A stretch of DNA of 64,000 nucleotides from Nocardia alni (GTDB taxonomy: Bacteria; Actinomycetota; Actinomycetes; Mycobacteriales; Mycobacteriaceae), in the NCBI RefSeq assembly GCF_019038435.1, contig NZ_JAGPOX010000015.1, forward strand, positions 1 to 64,000, given 5' to 3'. Shown here piece by piece: positions 11,908 through 21,286 of the stretch. Position numbers and translations under genes: made by a program. Below the pieces are notes generated by a model. It was not told the origin of the DNA, searched no databases, and was given only the letters and a program-made list of their open reading frames with translations. Each line of letters starts with the position of its first letter. Within the stretch, counting starts at the first letter, position 1.

Positions 11908-12072
11908 TATTCGTTTCGGCTCCAGCGATGTAACGGTTCGTACGTTTATCCCACTCAATGGAAACTCTCTCGCGTTCGCGGTACCGCAGTCACACACTCT
12001 GACCGGTTTTGTGCTCCATAGGCCGACGTGTCGCCCACGCGCCGATTCGGCGAATCGACAGGAGAAAGCGCA

Positions 12073-14091
12073 ATGGCCAGAATCGCACTGAGTATCGTGC
12101 ATCACGCGAATCAGCTCATGATCACCGACGGCTACAGTCACCGGGACGGAATCTCCGAGGTCTGTGCGGGCTATCTGGATGTTCTGGAATTGCATCGCGC
12201 ATACGAGGTCCCGATGTCATTGCATCTGTCGGGGACGTTGCTCGAGACGATGCTGTGGCACCGGCCCGATCAGTTCGCCAGAATCCGGAATTTCGTCGGC
12301 GGCAAGGGAATGGAGTTGGTGGGCGGGACCTACTCGGAACCGATCATGCCGACGCTCTCACCTGCGATGAATCGGCTGCAACTGACCACGGCGGCGGATC
12401 TCATGATCGAGCACTTCGGGATGGAGGCGGCGGCGATACGGACCGCGTGGCTGCCCGAGCGGGTATGGTCGCCGGAGCTGTTCGACATATTCACCGATCC
12501 CGCAATGCGGTGCGGTCCCTATCGCCGTGTACTGGTGGACGATCGCATACTCACGACGCCGGATGCCGGCCCGGTCGGTCCTTTCCGCTGGAAAGACCGG
12601 AACCGCCCGCCGGTGTATCGCTCGGGCATGGTCGATCCGGAATCGCTGCGACCACGCACGGTGGTAGCCGGTGAGCGGAGATTGACGATGGTGCCGATCT
12701 GCTCGTATCTGCGATACCTGTTTCCACCTCGCTCGGACCGGCAATGGAATTTTCTGTTGAAAATGCTTGCCGACCTTGCCGCCCGCGCCGCTGAAGGAGA
12801 AAATATCCTACTGGTCTACGCCGACGACATGGAACGTTCGGCAGGGGTCGGTGGCTGGGAATCGGCGATTGCCGACTACGAGCGATTATTGGCGTGGCTG
12901 GCAACCAGTGAGCTCATCGAACTCGTCGAGCTGGACTCCTGGCTGGACCGGCATCACTTCACCGAGCGCGGTCCGATTCCCGCGGGCTCGTATCACGAAC
13001 TCGAGATCGACTGGGCCGCGGGCTCGGACTTCACCGGCTGGTCCCGCGACCCGAAGTGGGTTCCGTATGCCGAGCTGCTGGAGTCGGTGGAATCCACGAT
13101 CCGCGAGGCACGGCGAGAGCTGGCCTGGCATCGCGGCGCGTGCGAGCTGCTCGTCCTGGCCTATCGCCTGCTGATGATCGGACAGCACGAAACCGCTTGG
13201 CGCGATCCGGTATTCGGCTGTCTGGACGGATCGCGGCGGCATCTGGCGCCGTGGGTGCGGGCCACCGCGGCACACGCCGCCCTGGCCCGGCCCCTGGTCG
13301 CCGCGGCGCACTGGGCGGCCGGCGGCGGCTGCGCTCCGCGTGCCGAGCAGGTGGACATCGACGGCGACGGTGAGAGCGAACTGGTGCTCGCCGGCGATCG
13401 GTTCTGGTGTGTGGTCTCTCCCCGATGGGGAGCTCGGCTCACCCTCATGTGTCACCGCGACAGCTCCGGCTGCTCGCTGGTGGTGGGGAATCCCGCCGAT
13501 GATTGGAACTACCAGGAGGAATTGCACCGGTTCATGGACCTGCCCGCCGCACACCCCGGCGCCCTGACCGATCGCGACAACCCTCATGACGAATGGTTCC
13601 CCCGGCAAACGCACTGTTCGGAAGGCGCCGTCGTCGACCTGTACCGGCCGGGTGATACCGCGTGGGGCCGCCGCTACGCGCTGCTGGACGGGATACCGGG
13701 CCTGGTGGTCTGCCTGCGAGGGATGGAACCCGGCCGCACCCTCGACAACTTCCTGACCCCGGATTATCTGAATGCCCTGTCCAGTGGAGATCGTGGAATT
13801 GCGGTCGGGGGCAGTTGCTTTGCCGGTCGCCGGTACGGAAACCGGTCCAGTTGGGTCGGTTTCGACCCCGACCAGGTCACCGTCGCGGTGGATGGCGAAA
13901 CTGCCGCAGGGCATGGACATCTCATCGGACTGTCACTGACCGGCACGCATGCCGAGATGATCATCGGGGCCGGGCCTGTCACCGATGAACAGGTCGCGAC
14001 CTGGCTGCGGGAAGCACGGAGGCTCGTGGATATCGAGTTCGGGCGCGAATCCGCCGGGGAACCGGATGCCTTGGCGGGCGAGACCCGATGA
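12073..14091 (+). CDS. Glycoside hydrolase family 57-like protein
   Basis: A 672-aa protein with GH57 motifs on a predicted (beta/alpha)7 barrel: VHHANQL (residues 9-15), KGMELVGGTYSEPIMP (78-93), WLPERVWSPEL (126-136; Glu129 is in the nucleophile position) and LVYADDMERSAG (247-258; an Asp here is the likely acid/base). The C-terminal half (from about residue 400) is a beta-rich domain. GH57 enzymes act on alpha-glucans (amylase, branching, 4-alpha-glucanotransferase) or alpha-galactosides; the specificity is not readable. No signal peptide, so intracellular. ATG at 12073 has GGAGAAAG 5 nt upstream; the open frame extends 15 codons further with no ribosome site. Confidence 0.82.
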   Translation: MARIALSIVHHANQLMITDGYSHRDGISEVCAGYLDVLELHRAYEVPMSLHLSGTLLETMLWHRPDQFARIRNFVGGKGMELVGGTYSEPIMPTLSPAMNRLQLTTAADLMIEHFGMEAAAIRTAWLPERVWSPELFDIFTDPAMRCGPYRRVLVDDRILTTPDAGPVGPFRWKDRNRPPVYRSGMVDPESLRPRTVVAGERRLTMVPICSYLRYLFPPRSDRQWNFLLKMLADLAARAAEGENILLVYADDMERSAGVGGWESAIADYERLLAWLATSELIELVELDSWLDRHHFTERGPIPAGSYHELEIDWAAGSDFTGWSRDPKWVPYAELLESVESTIREARRELAWHRGACELLVLAYRLLMIGQHETAWRDPVFGCLDGSRRHLAPWVRATAAHAALARPLVAAAHWAAGGGCAPRAEQVDIDGDGESELVLAGDRFWCVVSPRWGARLTLMCHRDSSGCSLVVGNPADDWNYQEELHRFMDLPAAHPGALTDRDNPHDEWFPRQTHCSEGAVVDLYRPGDTAWGRRYALLDGIPGLVVCLRGMEPGRTLDNFLTPDYLNALSSGDRGIAVGGSCFAGRRYGNRSSWVGFDPDQVTVAVDGETAAGHGHLIGLSLTGTHAEMIIGAGPVTDEQVATWLREARRLVDIEFGRESAGEPDALAGETR

Positions 14092-14320
14092 GTGGCCGAG
14101 ACCACGCTATCGAAGCTCCTTGCCGGGTACGCCCGACCGTGGTGAGCGCCGACGGGCGTGAGTGCCGAGTCGCCGAACACCACTGTGGCTGCTGACCTGG
14201 TATTTCCTACTCAGCGGGACGGGGGCTCAGGTCCTGTGCGCGACCCCATAGTATGAATCGGGGTGCGTCACGGGTCGCGTATCGCCACGACCCATCTGTC
14301 GATGACGACAGGAGGAGAAC
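14092..14320. other. Intergenic stretch without recognised genes
   Basis: Between the GH57 gene and the 104-aa gene. The sequence CATAGTATGAAT about 60 nt before the next start could hold a -10 element. Nothing else recognised. Confidence 0.4.
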
Positions 14321-14635
14321 ATGGCGCTGTCCCTCATGCCGGGGGTCCGAATCTTCAGTGCCGTCGATACGACGGAGTTCGTCGTGGTGCGAGCGCCGGC
14401 CGAGCCGATCGAGCTGATCATCGGCGGGGCCCCGGCGGCGCTCTCTCCGGCGGCAAGGCCCTGGACCGCGAAGGTTTCCGCGCCCGCCAACAGCGGCACG
14501 GCGCTCGGCAGGCGGTACGTCAACCTCACGGAAACCATCGAATTACTCTGTGCCAAGTCCGGTTTCGGTATGCCCGTTATCGCGGGAGAGGTGCTGAGGA
14601 TCAAACAGGCCGCGCCACTTTTCGCTTCGGACTGA
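14321..14635 (+). CDS. Conserved ~100-aa protein of an actinobacterial family found near acyl-CoA ligases
   Basis: A 104-aa protein with GGAGGAGAAC directly before the ATG. The pattern PGVRIFSAVDTTEFVVVRAP...GGAPAAL...ALGRRYVN...IELLCAKSG recalls small actinobacterial proteins of about this length that I remember next to acyl-CoA synthetases and that usually carry Cys in the first motif and before the GG. Here those Cys appear as Val and Ile, leaving only the Cys in LLCAKSG. The next gene downstream is an acyl-CoA synthetase, which supports the family recall. No biochemical function is known to me. Confidence 0.6.
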   Translation: MALSLMPGVRIFSAVDTTEFVVVRAPAEPIELIIGGAPAALSPAARPWTAKVSAPANSGTALGRRYVNLTETIELLCAKSGFGMPVIAGEVLRIKQAAPLFASD

Positions 14636-14869
14636 TCTGCGGTGCCGTCGGGTACCGCGTCGGCGGCACGGTACCGCTCGCCGAGCGGCGATCCAGTGTG
14701 CGCTGGTGTCTCGGTTGCCGAGTTGCCGCGCTTCCGGTGAGCGGAAGAACGGCACGGGGATGCGCAGCGGGAGTTTTGATATCGAATTATGAATCGTCCG
14801 GTGGAAGTCTCGGAGTTGGCGTCGTTTCGGTTGCGTGACAGCCGATCACACGTGTGGGGGGTGTGATCC

Positions 14870-16357
14870 GTGCATCTGTCCGCATTGATCGAGATGATCG
14901 AGTCGGGATTCGCCGATCGCGAGCTGCTGGGCGATTCCGGGCGCCGCGTGACGGGCGCCGGGCTCGGGGCGCTTGTCGGTCGCGCGGCGGTGACATTGCA
15001 TGGACACCGGGCGCTGGTGTACGCGGGAGAGAACCATCCGCTGCTGCCGGTGGCCCTGCTGGCCGCGGCACGCGCCGGGGTGCCGTTCGTGCCGGTGAAC
15101 TACCGGCTGGACGACGCCGCGCTCAACGCGCTCGTGGCCCGGCAGCCCGAGGCTCTGGTGCTGGCCGACGCCGCGACTGCACCGCGCATCGCCGCGGGTG
15201 CGAACGTGCTGGTCTTCGACCGGTGGCTGGAGCGACTTCCCGCCGCTGAGCCGCCGGTCGAGGCCCTGTTCGACGAGGACGACGTGGCGGTCGTGCTGTA
15301 CACGAGCGGGACGACCTCGACCCCGAAGGCGGCCCTGCTGCGGCATCGCCACCTGATGGCCTACCTGTTGAACACGGTCGAATTCGGCAGCGCCACAACC
15401 GAAGAGGCGGTACTGGTGTCCGTTCCGCCGTACCACATAGCGGGTGTGGCGAATATGCTGTCGAATCTGTTCGCGGGGCGGCGGCTGGTCTACCTGCGCG
15501 CCTTCGACCCGCAGACGTGGCTCGCCGCGGTCGGGGAGCAGGCGGTGACCTCCGCGATGGTGGTGCCGACGATGCTCGCGCGGATCGTGGACGCGGTCGT
15601 CGCCCGCGGGCCCGGCGCCGCGGCGGTTCCCACGCTGCGATCACTGTCGTACGGCGGCGCGAAGATCTCCGAAAGGGTGTTGCGCGAAGCGCTTACACGC
15701 TTCCCGGAGGTCGGGTTCGTCAACGCCTACGGCCTGACCGAGACAGCGTCCACGATCGCCGTGCTCGGCCCCGAGGACCACCGTGCCGCCCTCGACTCGC
15801 CCGACCCGCTGGTTCGCGCACGACTGTTCTCGGCCGGACAGGTGCTGCCCACGGTCGAGATCGAGGTGCGTGACGAACACGGTCGCGTGCTGGCGCCGGG
15901 CGAGTCGGGCATCGTCTTCCTGCGCGGCGAGCAGATCTCCGGCGAATACGCCACCGGCAGCCTGCTCGACGCGCGCGGCTGGTTCTGCACCCGCGATCTG
16001 GGCCGCGTGGACGCCGAGGGCTATCTGTACATCGAGGGCCGCGCCGACGACACGATCATCCGGGGCGGGGAGAACATCGCCCCGGCGGAGATCGAGGAGG
16101 TGCTGCTGTCCCATCCGGCCGTCGCCGAGGTCTGTGTGGTCGGCCCGCCCAGCCAGGAGTGGGGGCAGACGCTGGCCGCGGCGGTCGTGCTGCGGCCGGG
16201 CGCAGCCGTCACCGGCGACGAACTACGCGAACTCGTGCGCACTCGTTTACGCGGCGCGAAGACGCCCGAGACGGTCGTGTTCCGGGAGTCGTTGCCGCAC
16301 ACCGACACCGGCAAACTGCTGCGCCGCGCCGTACTCGCGGACCTCACTGCGGGCTGA
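14870..16357 (+). CDS. AMP-dependent acyl-CoA synthetase/ligase
   Basis: Activates a carboxylic acid to its acyl-CoA through an acyl-adenylate. The 495-aa protein has all ANL-superfamily motifs: P-loop-like YTSGTTSTPKAALL, YGLTETAS, a GWFCTRDLG hinge Asp region, GRADDTIIRGGENIAP, and a C-terminal TDTGKLLRR with the adenylation Lys. GTG start at 14870. The small conserved protein upstream (gap 234 nt) is a probable functional partner. The acid substrate cannot be told; the compact length is typical of short or medium acyl, aromatic or dicarboxylic acid ligases. Confidence 0.88.
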   Translation: MHLSALIEMIESGFADRELLGDSGRRVTGAGLGALVGRAAVTLHGHRALVYAGENHPLLPVALLAAARAGVPFVPVNYRLDDAALNALVARQPEALVLADAATAPRIAAGANVLVFDRWLERLPAAEPPVEALFDEDDVAVVLYTSGTTSTPKAALLRHRHLMAYLLNTVEFGSATTEEAVLVSVPPYHIAGVANMLSNLFAGRRLVYLRAFDPQTWLAAVGEQAVTSAMVVPTMLARIVDAVVARGPGAAAVPTLRSLSYGGAKISERVLREALTRFPEVGFVNAYGLTETASTIAVLGPEDHRAALDSPDPLVRARLFSAGQVLPTVEIEVRDEHGRVLAPGESGIVFLRGEQISGEYATGSLLDARGWFCTRDLGRVDAEGYLYIEGRADDTIIRGGENIAPAEIEEVLLSHPAVAEVCVVGPPSQEWGQTLAAAVVLRPGAAVTGDELRELVRTRLRGAKTPETVVFRESLPHTDTGKLLRRAVLADLTAG

Positions 16358-16540
16358 ACCAACCGTTCAAGGTCGATCATGACGTAGTGCCGGATCCCGC
16401 TGGCATACACGGCCGTTGGGAGTTGTCAGTGATCCGTCGCCTGAGCAAGGTCGAGATCTGGTGGAACATGAGACAATCGGGAAATCCGCGCCGGCCAGTT
16501 CCCGGCGCCGAGCCGATGGTGTAGACGAGGTGGTCGAGAT

Positions 16541-17728
16541 CTATTCGGTCCTGCTGAATGGTGACCGGGGGAGTTTTTGGTTGACAGCGTGGTCGCCGAT
16601 GATGCGGGCCTTGTAGATCGACGGGTTGTGCGAGGAGATGGTCCGGGCGTTGCGCCAGTGCCGGTCCAGGGCGAGGTCGGCGTCCACGGCCGATGCGCTG
16701 GCGGCGTCGAACAGCAGCCATGTGGCCTCGCCGACGAGCCGGGAGTTGATCACCTGCACGGTGGCCGATTCGATGACGATATCGGTGAGGTTCGTGGCGC
16801 CCGCCGCGTAGCGATCGATGGTGGCGGCCAGGGCTGCGACGTTGGCGCGGGCGGTGTAGCCCCGCGCGATCACTTCCCCGACGGTGGCGAGCACCTGCGG
16901 ATCGTTCTGTGGTTGCGGCGACGGGGCCAGTGGATAGGTTCTGGTGCGGTGGCGCACGATCTCGGCGAGATCCTCACCGGCACGGCGGGCGATGCCTGCC
17001 TGGGTGGCCGAATGGACGAACTGGTAGAAGGCGTTGAGGTAGGCGTCCACGTCGGCGTCGGTGCGGGCGAAGACGTGCCCTGGACTTACCGGCACGTTGT
17101 CGAAAACTGTTGTACCGCTGGCAGTGTGGCGCTGGCCGAAACCGTTCCAGTCGTCGGTGACGGTGACGCCGGGGTCATCGGCGCGCACGACGGCTTCGGC
17201 GTAGCCCTGCTCGACCGGGACCAGGACGTTGATCCAGTCGGCATAGAGGCTGCCGGTGGTGTAGTACTTCGTGCCCGAAACTCGCAGAGCCTGACCGGAT
17301 GTGGTCAGCCTGGTGTCGCCGTCGACCAGGGAGGTCGCGCCGGGCGTGGGCTGCGCCGGCGCCTTGACCGAGGCCGCGGGGCCGAACAGTTCGCCACGAC
17401 CCGCGGCGCTCAGCAACTCCTCGCGGCCCTCGCCGGGTGCTTGCAGACGCAGGAATTCCACGAATCCGAGGTGCCCGCGCACGATTTGGGTGAGGTTGGA
17501 GTCGGCAGCGGCCACCTCGACGAGCAGTTCGGCCAGATCGGTGACGCTGCCGTCGGCGCCACCGAATTCGATGGGCACGCGCAGCGCTCCGATCCCGGCC
17601 TCGATGAGGCTACGCACCAGGGGTTCGGGTGAGATGTTCCGGCGCTCACGGTCAGTGGCCTCCGCACGGGCCTCAGCGGCCACGGCGATGACATGTTCGC
17701 GGATCGTCCTGACACTGCGTTCGCTCAT
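16541..17728 (-). CDS. Acyl-CoA dehydrogenase-fold flavoprotein, SfnB/DszC-like
   Basis: A 395-aa protein with the acyl-CoA dehydrogenase fold (RVPIEFGGADGS in the N-terminal helical domain; SGTKYYTTGSLYADWI in the beta domain; a C-terminal helical domain). This group includes flavin-dependent monooxygenases acting on organosulfur compounds (DszC, SfnB) that use FMNH2 supplied by a reductase. It is last in a six-gene operon with a peptide/nickel-type ABC transporter and an NtaA/DszA-like monooxygenase; the ATG at 17728 overlaps the ATPase stop as ATGA. The context favours monooxygenation of an imported sulfur compound over beta-oxidation. No flavin reductase gene is in the operon. Confidence 0.78.
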   Translation of the reverse strand: MSERSVRTIREHVIAVAAEARAEATDRERRNISPEPLVRSLIEAGIGALRVPIEFGGADGSVTDLAELLVEVAAADSNLTQIVRGHLGFVEFLRLQAPGEGREELLSAAGRGELFGPAASVKAPAQPTPGATSLVDGDTRLTTSGQALRVSGTKYYTTGSLYADWINVLVPVEQGYAEAVVRADDPGVTVTDDWNGFGQRHTASGTTVFDNVPVSPGHVFARTDADVDAYLNAFYQFVHSATQAGIARRAGEDLAEIVRHRTRTYPLAPSPQPQNDPQVLATVGEVIARGYTARANVAALAATIDRYAAGATNLTDIVIESATVQVINSRLVGEATWLLFDAASASAVDADLALDRHWRNARTISSHNPSIYKARIIGDHAVNQKLPRSPFSRTE

Positions 17729-19434
17729 ACGCCGATGCTCTCCTGATTGTCGATGCGGGTGTTGTGCAGCCGGGCGTATTCGAGCCGGGGCAGCGAGGCG
17801 AGCAGCCGTTGGGTGTAGGGCTCGCGGGGGTCGGTGAAGATCCGATCGGCGCCGCCCTGTTCGACCGCCCGTCCGGCCTGCATGACCAGGACCCGGTCGC
17901 TCATGTGGTGGATGACGCCCAGATCGTGGGAGATGAACAGATAGCTCAGGCCGAGCTGGTCCTGCAGATCGGTGAGCAGGTCGAGGATCTGGGCCTGAAC
18001 CGAGACGTCGAGCGCGGAGACTGCCTCGTCCAGGACGATGATCTCCGGGCCGGTGGCCAGGGCGCGGGCGATGGCGACGCGCTGACGCTGCCCGCCCGAC
18101 AGGGTGGCCGGCCGGGCGTCGATCTGTTTCTCGCCCAGGCCGACGACATCCAGGAGGGTCAGTGCGCGGGGCCGCGGTCGGCGCGCATGCGCGGGATCGC
18201 CGAGCCGGATGGCATCGGTGAGGATGCGGGCGACGGTCCAGCGGGGGTCGAAGGAGCTGAGCGGGTCTTGGTAGACAACCGATATCGCGCGCCGGATGCG
18301 CCGTTGCTCGGCGTTGTCGCCCTGCGGCCGGGGCGTGCCGCGATAACGGATCTCGCCGCTGTCGGGGGTGACCAGCGACAGCGCGATCCGCGCCAAAGTG
18401 CTTTTGCCGGAGCCGGATTCGCCGACGACGCCCAGGGTTTCGCCGCGCGCCAGCTCGAAGGAGACGTCGTCGACGACGGTGCGGGTGACGCGGTCGGGCC
18501 CGCGATAAGACTTCACCACATGGCGGGCCTCCAGCAGGATCTCGCCGGGATCGGTTGTGCGGCTGGGACTGTCGGGGAACAGCGTGGCCGCGGTGTGCAC
18601 GGCCGGGCCACGAGTCAGGCGCATGCCTTTCGTATGCTCGCTCGGTACGGCATCGATCAGTTGCCGGGTGTACGGGTGGCGAGGATCGGCCAGGACGTCG
18701 GCCGCGGGGCCGGACTCCACGATCCGCCCGCCCTGCATCACCAGGATGTCGTCGGCGAGTTGGGCGACGACGGCGAGGTCGTGGCTGATGAGCACCACCC
18801 CCGTCCCCGCGTCGAGCAACTCCTTCAACACGCCCAGGACCTGCGCCTGAACGGTGACGTCGAGTGCGGTGGTCGGCTCGTCGGCGACGACGATATCGGG
18901 ACCGAGGGCGATCGCGGAGGCGATGAGCGCGCGCTGGCGCAGGCCACCGGAGAGTTCGCCGGGGCGCTGCCGGGCCCGGAGCGCCGGCTCGGGCACGCCG
19001 ACCCGCCCGAGCAGTTCCCACACCTTGTTCCGGCGGGCGGTGCGCCCGAGGCGCTCGTGCAGGCTGATGCTTTCGCCGATCTCGGCGCCGACCGGTCGCA
19101 GCGGGTCGAGGGAGACCAGGGCGTCCTGCAGAATGAATCCGATACGGGTACCGCGGATTCGCTGCCATCGTCGCTCGGTCGCGCCGAGCAGATCTTCGCC
19201 GTGCAGGGTGAGCGCGTCGGCCTCGACGATCGCGTTGTCTCCGGCGAGCCCGAGCACTGTGCGTGCGGTGACGCTCTTGCCGGAGCCGGACTCGCCGACC
19301 AGGGCCAGGCAGCGCCCGGGCCGCAGCCGGAAGGACAGGTCGTGGACCACCGGCACGGTATCTCCGTGCCGGGAACGGAAACCCACGCGCAGGCGCTCGA
19401 CGTGCAATCCGCGGTCGGTGTCGGGGGTGGACAT
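17725..19434 (-). CDS. ABC transporter, two fused peptide/nickel-type ATPase domains
   Basis: Drives uptake through the two permeases upstream. The 569-aa protein is a head-to-tail fusion of DppD- and DppF-type ATPases. Domain 1: [34 protein letters not shown]. Domain 2: [40 protein letters not shown]. In domain 2 the usual DEP after Walker B is DEA, and domain 1 has LSGGLRQR, both mild deviations. Start ATG 19434 shares one base with the permease stop (TGATG). It is 3' coupled to the SfnB-like gene. Peptide-type transporters also carry nickel and organosulfur compounds; the neighbours point to the latter. Confidence 0.9.
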   Translation of the reverse strand: MSTPDTDRGLHVERLRVGFRSRHGDTVPVVHDLSFRLRPGRCLALVGESGSGKSVTARTVLGLAGDNAIVEADALTLHGEDLLGATERRWQRIRGTRIGFILQDALVSLDPLRPVGAEIGESISLHERLGRTARRNKVWELLGRVGVPEPALRARQRPGELSGGLRQRALIASAIALGPDIVVADEPTTALDVTVQAQVLGVLKELLDAGTGVVLISHDLAVVAQLADDILVMQGGRIVESGPAADVLADPRHPYTRQLIDAVPSEHTKGMRLTRGPAVHTAATLFPDSPSRTTDPGEILLEARHVVKSYRGPDRVTRTVVDDVSFELARGETLGVVGESGSGKSTLARIALSLVTPDSGEIRYRGTPRPQGDNAEQRRIRRAISVVYQDPLSSFDPRWTVARILTDAIRLGDPAHARRPRPRALTLLDVVGLGEKQIDARPATLSGGQRQRVAIARALATGPEIIVLDEAVSALDVSVQAQILDLLTDLQDQLGLSYLFISHDLGVIHHMSDRVLVMQAGRAVEQGGADRIFTDPREPYTQRLLASLPRLEYARLHNTRIDNQESIGV

Positions 19435-20288
19435 CAGGCGGTGATCCCTTCTGCGCGGTCCTGGAGATAGCGGCCGATCTGTGTGACACCCAGGGCGACC
19501 AGCACGATCGCGATACCGGGGAACACCTCCAGCCACCAGGCGGACAGGATCTCGGTCCTGCCCTCGTTGAGCAGCACGCCCCATTCGGATGCGGGCGCGG
19601 CGACGCCGAGTCCGAGAAACGACAGCCCGGATGCCCAGACCACGCACTGGCCGATGCCGAGGGTGAACAGGGCCAGCAGCGGACGCAGTGTGTTGGGGGC
19701 GATGTGCTGGATGAAGATGGTGCGCCGGGTATGGCCCAGGGCGCGCGCGGCTTCGACATATCCCGAATCGCGCACCCCGAGCGCCTGTGCCCGGATCAGC
19801 CGCGCGTAGCCGGGGGCGGTGCCGACGCCGACGGCGATGACGAGGCTTTGCGCGGACGGCCCGAGCAGCGTCACCAGCAGCAGTGACAGCAGCAGGGTGG
19901 GGAACGCGAGCATGATCTCCAGGACGCGATTGACCGGTTCGGCCAGTACGCGCGGCCCGATCCCGGCGGCGAAGCCGAGGACCGCGGCGATGACCAGTCC
20001 GACCGCGATCGCGCCGACTCCGATGGACAGCGATTCGCCTGCGCCCCAGATGATTCGGCTGTACAGGTCGCGGCCGGCATCGTCGGTGCCGAGCAGATGG
20101 GTCAGCGAGGGCGGTTGGAGTACGTGGTCGAGGTCGGTGTGCAGCGGGGGATCGGTGGACAGGAGTCCCGGGCGCACCGCGGCGACGACGAAGAACAGCG
20201 TGACCAGCCCGGATGCCGCGATGATCGTCGGCGGGCGGGTGCGTCGCGTCCGGCGCGCGGGTGACGGCAGGGTCGCGGGTGCGCTCAT
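19434..20288 (-). CDS. ABC transporter permease, DppC type
   Basis: Second membrane subunit of the importer (284 aa). An N-terminal hydrophobic segment follows an Arg-rich tail; LGTDDAGRDLYSRIIWGA is the classic OppC/DppC N-terminal motif, and EAARALGHTRRTIFIQHIAPN is the EAA loop that contacts the ATPase. Start ATG 20288 overlaps the upstream permease stop as ATGA, and its own stop overlaps the ATPase start. These overlaps show tight translational coupling in the operon. Confidence 0.92.
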   Translation of the reverse strand: MSAPATLPSPARRTRRTRPPTIIAASGLVTLFFVVAAVRPGLLSTDPPLHTDLDHVLQPPSLTHLLGTDDAGRDLYSRIIWGAGESLSIGVGAIAVGLVIAAVLGFAAGIGPRVLAEPVNRVLEIMLAFPTLLLSLLLVTLLGPSAQSLVIAVGVGTAPGYARLIRAQALGVRDSGYVEAARALGHTRRTIFIQHIAPNTLRPLLALFTLGIGQCVVWASGLSFLGLGVAAPASEWGVLLNEGRTEILSAWWLEVFPGIAIVLVALGVTQIGRYLQDRAEGITA

Positions 20289-21286
20289 CGACGGGCCTCC
20301 AGTCGCGGGTCGACGATCACATAGACGACGTCGATCACCAGATTGATCAGGATGTAGGCGAAACTGATCAAGATCACGATCCCGGATACGACGGGAAAGT
20401 CCTTGGAGGTCACGGCGCTGACCAGGACGTTGCCCAGTCCGGGCCTGGCATAGACGGCCTCGACGAGCACGGCGCCGGACAGCAGGCTGCCCATCGCCCA
20501 GCCGGTGAGGGTGATGCCGGGAATCAGGGAGTGCCGCAGGACATGTCGGGCCCGCACTCCGGCGTCGCTCATTCCGCGTGAACGCGCGGTGAGGGCGAAC
20601 GGCTGCCCGATGGCGCGGTCGAATTCCGCGCGGGTGGCCTGCCCGAGAAATCCGGCGAGCGGGATGGCCAGGGTGATCACCGGCAGCACGGTGCCCGCGA
20701 GGTTCGTGCCGCCGATCACCGGGAACCATCGCAGATGGATGGCCAGCACGATGAGCAGCAGTACGCCTACCCAGTACTGGGGCAGGGCCGCGGTGACGGT
20801 TTCGACGATCGACCCGACGGTGGCGGCGCGGCCGCGGCGGCCGGCGGTGAGCAGGGTCCACGGCACCGTGAGCACCCATGCGAGTACGAGTGCGGCCACG
20901 GCGAGGATGAGGGTGGGCGCGATCTGCTCACCGATGACGTCGGCGACCGGGCGCTGCAGTTGCAGTGACTGACCGAAGTCGCCGTGCAGCAGACCGGACA
21001 AGTAGTTCCAGTACTGGACGAGAATGGGCCGGTCGAACCCGTATTCGGCGTTGATCGGCGCCAGTTCGGCAGGGGTGCGCTGGATGGTCTGGCCGGATCG
21101 GATGTTCAGCAGGATGGTCGCGCGGTCGCCGGGGAGCACCGAAAGTACCAGGAAGGTGACGGTGATGGTGCCCCACAGCACGAAGATCGCCGAGGCGATG
21201 CGTGTCAGGGCGGCGCGCACGATGGCGCCGGCTCGACGCGGTGGCGCCGTTTCGACCGGTGCGGCCGATGCGATGGTGACGGTCAT
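20285..21286 (-). CDS. ABC transporter permease, DppB type
   Basis: First membrane subunit of the importer (333 aa). One N-terminal helix (ASAIFVLWGTITVTFLVLSV) precedes a periplasmic loop with YGFDRPILVQYWNYLSGLLH, typical of OppB/DppB, and five further helices. The EAA loop reads TARSRGMSDAGVRARHVLRH. Start ATG 21286 overlaps the stop of the binding protein as ATGA. Confidence 0.92.
   Translation of the reverse strand: MTVTIASAAPVETAPPRRAGAIVRAALTRIASAIFVLWGTITVTFLVLSVLPGDRATILLNIRSGQTIQRTPAELAPINAEYGFDRPILVQYWNYLSGLLHGDFGQSLQLQRPVADVIGEQIAPTLILAVAALVLAWVLTVPWTLLTAGRRGRAATVGSIVETVTAALPQYWVGVLLLIVLAIHLRWFPVIGGTNLAGTVLPVITLAIPLAGFLGQATRAEFDRAIGQPFALTARSRGMSDAGVRARHVLRHSLIPGITLTGWAMGSLLSGAVLVEAVYARPGLGNVLVSAVTSKDFPVVSGIVILISFAYILINLVIDVVYVIVDPRLEARR

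Noticed and set aside
9975-11933. Plus-strand frame of 652 codons inside the kinase-like gene
   Set aside because: Arg/Ala/Gly-rich shadow in the +1 frame; the HATPase motifs are in the other frame.
16541-19759. Single 1072-codon minus frame suggesting a giant fusion
   Set aside because: Only the last 395 codons have family motifs; the rest overlaps the ATPase gene in a shadow frame. ATG 17728 with an ATGA overlap is the real start.
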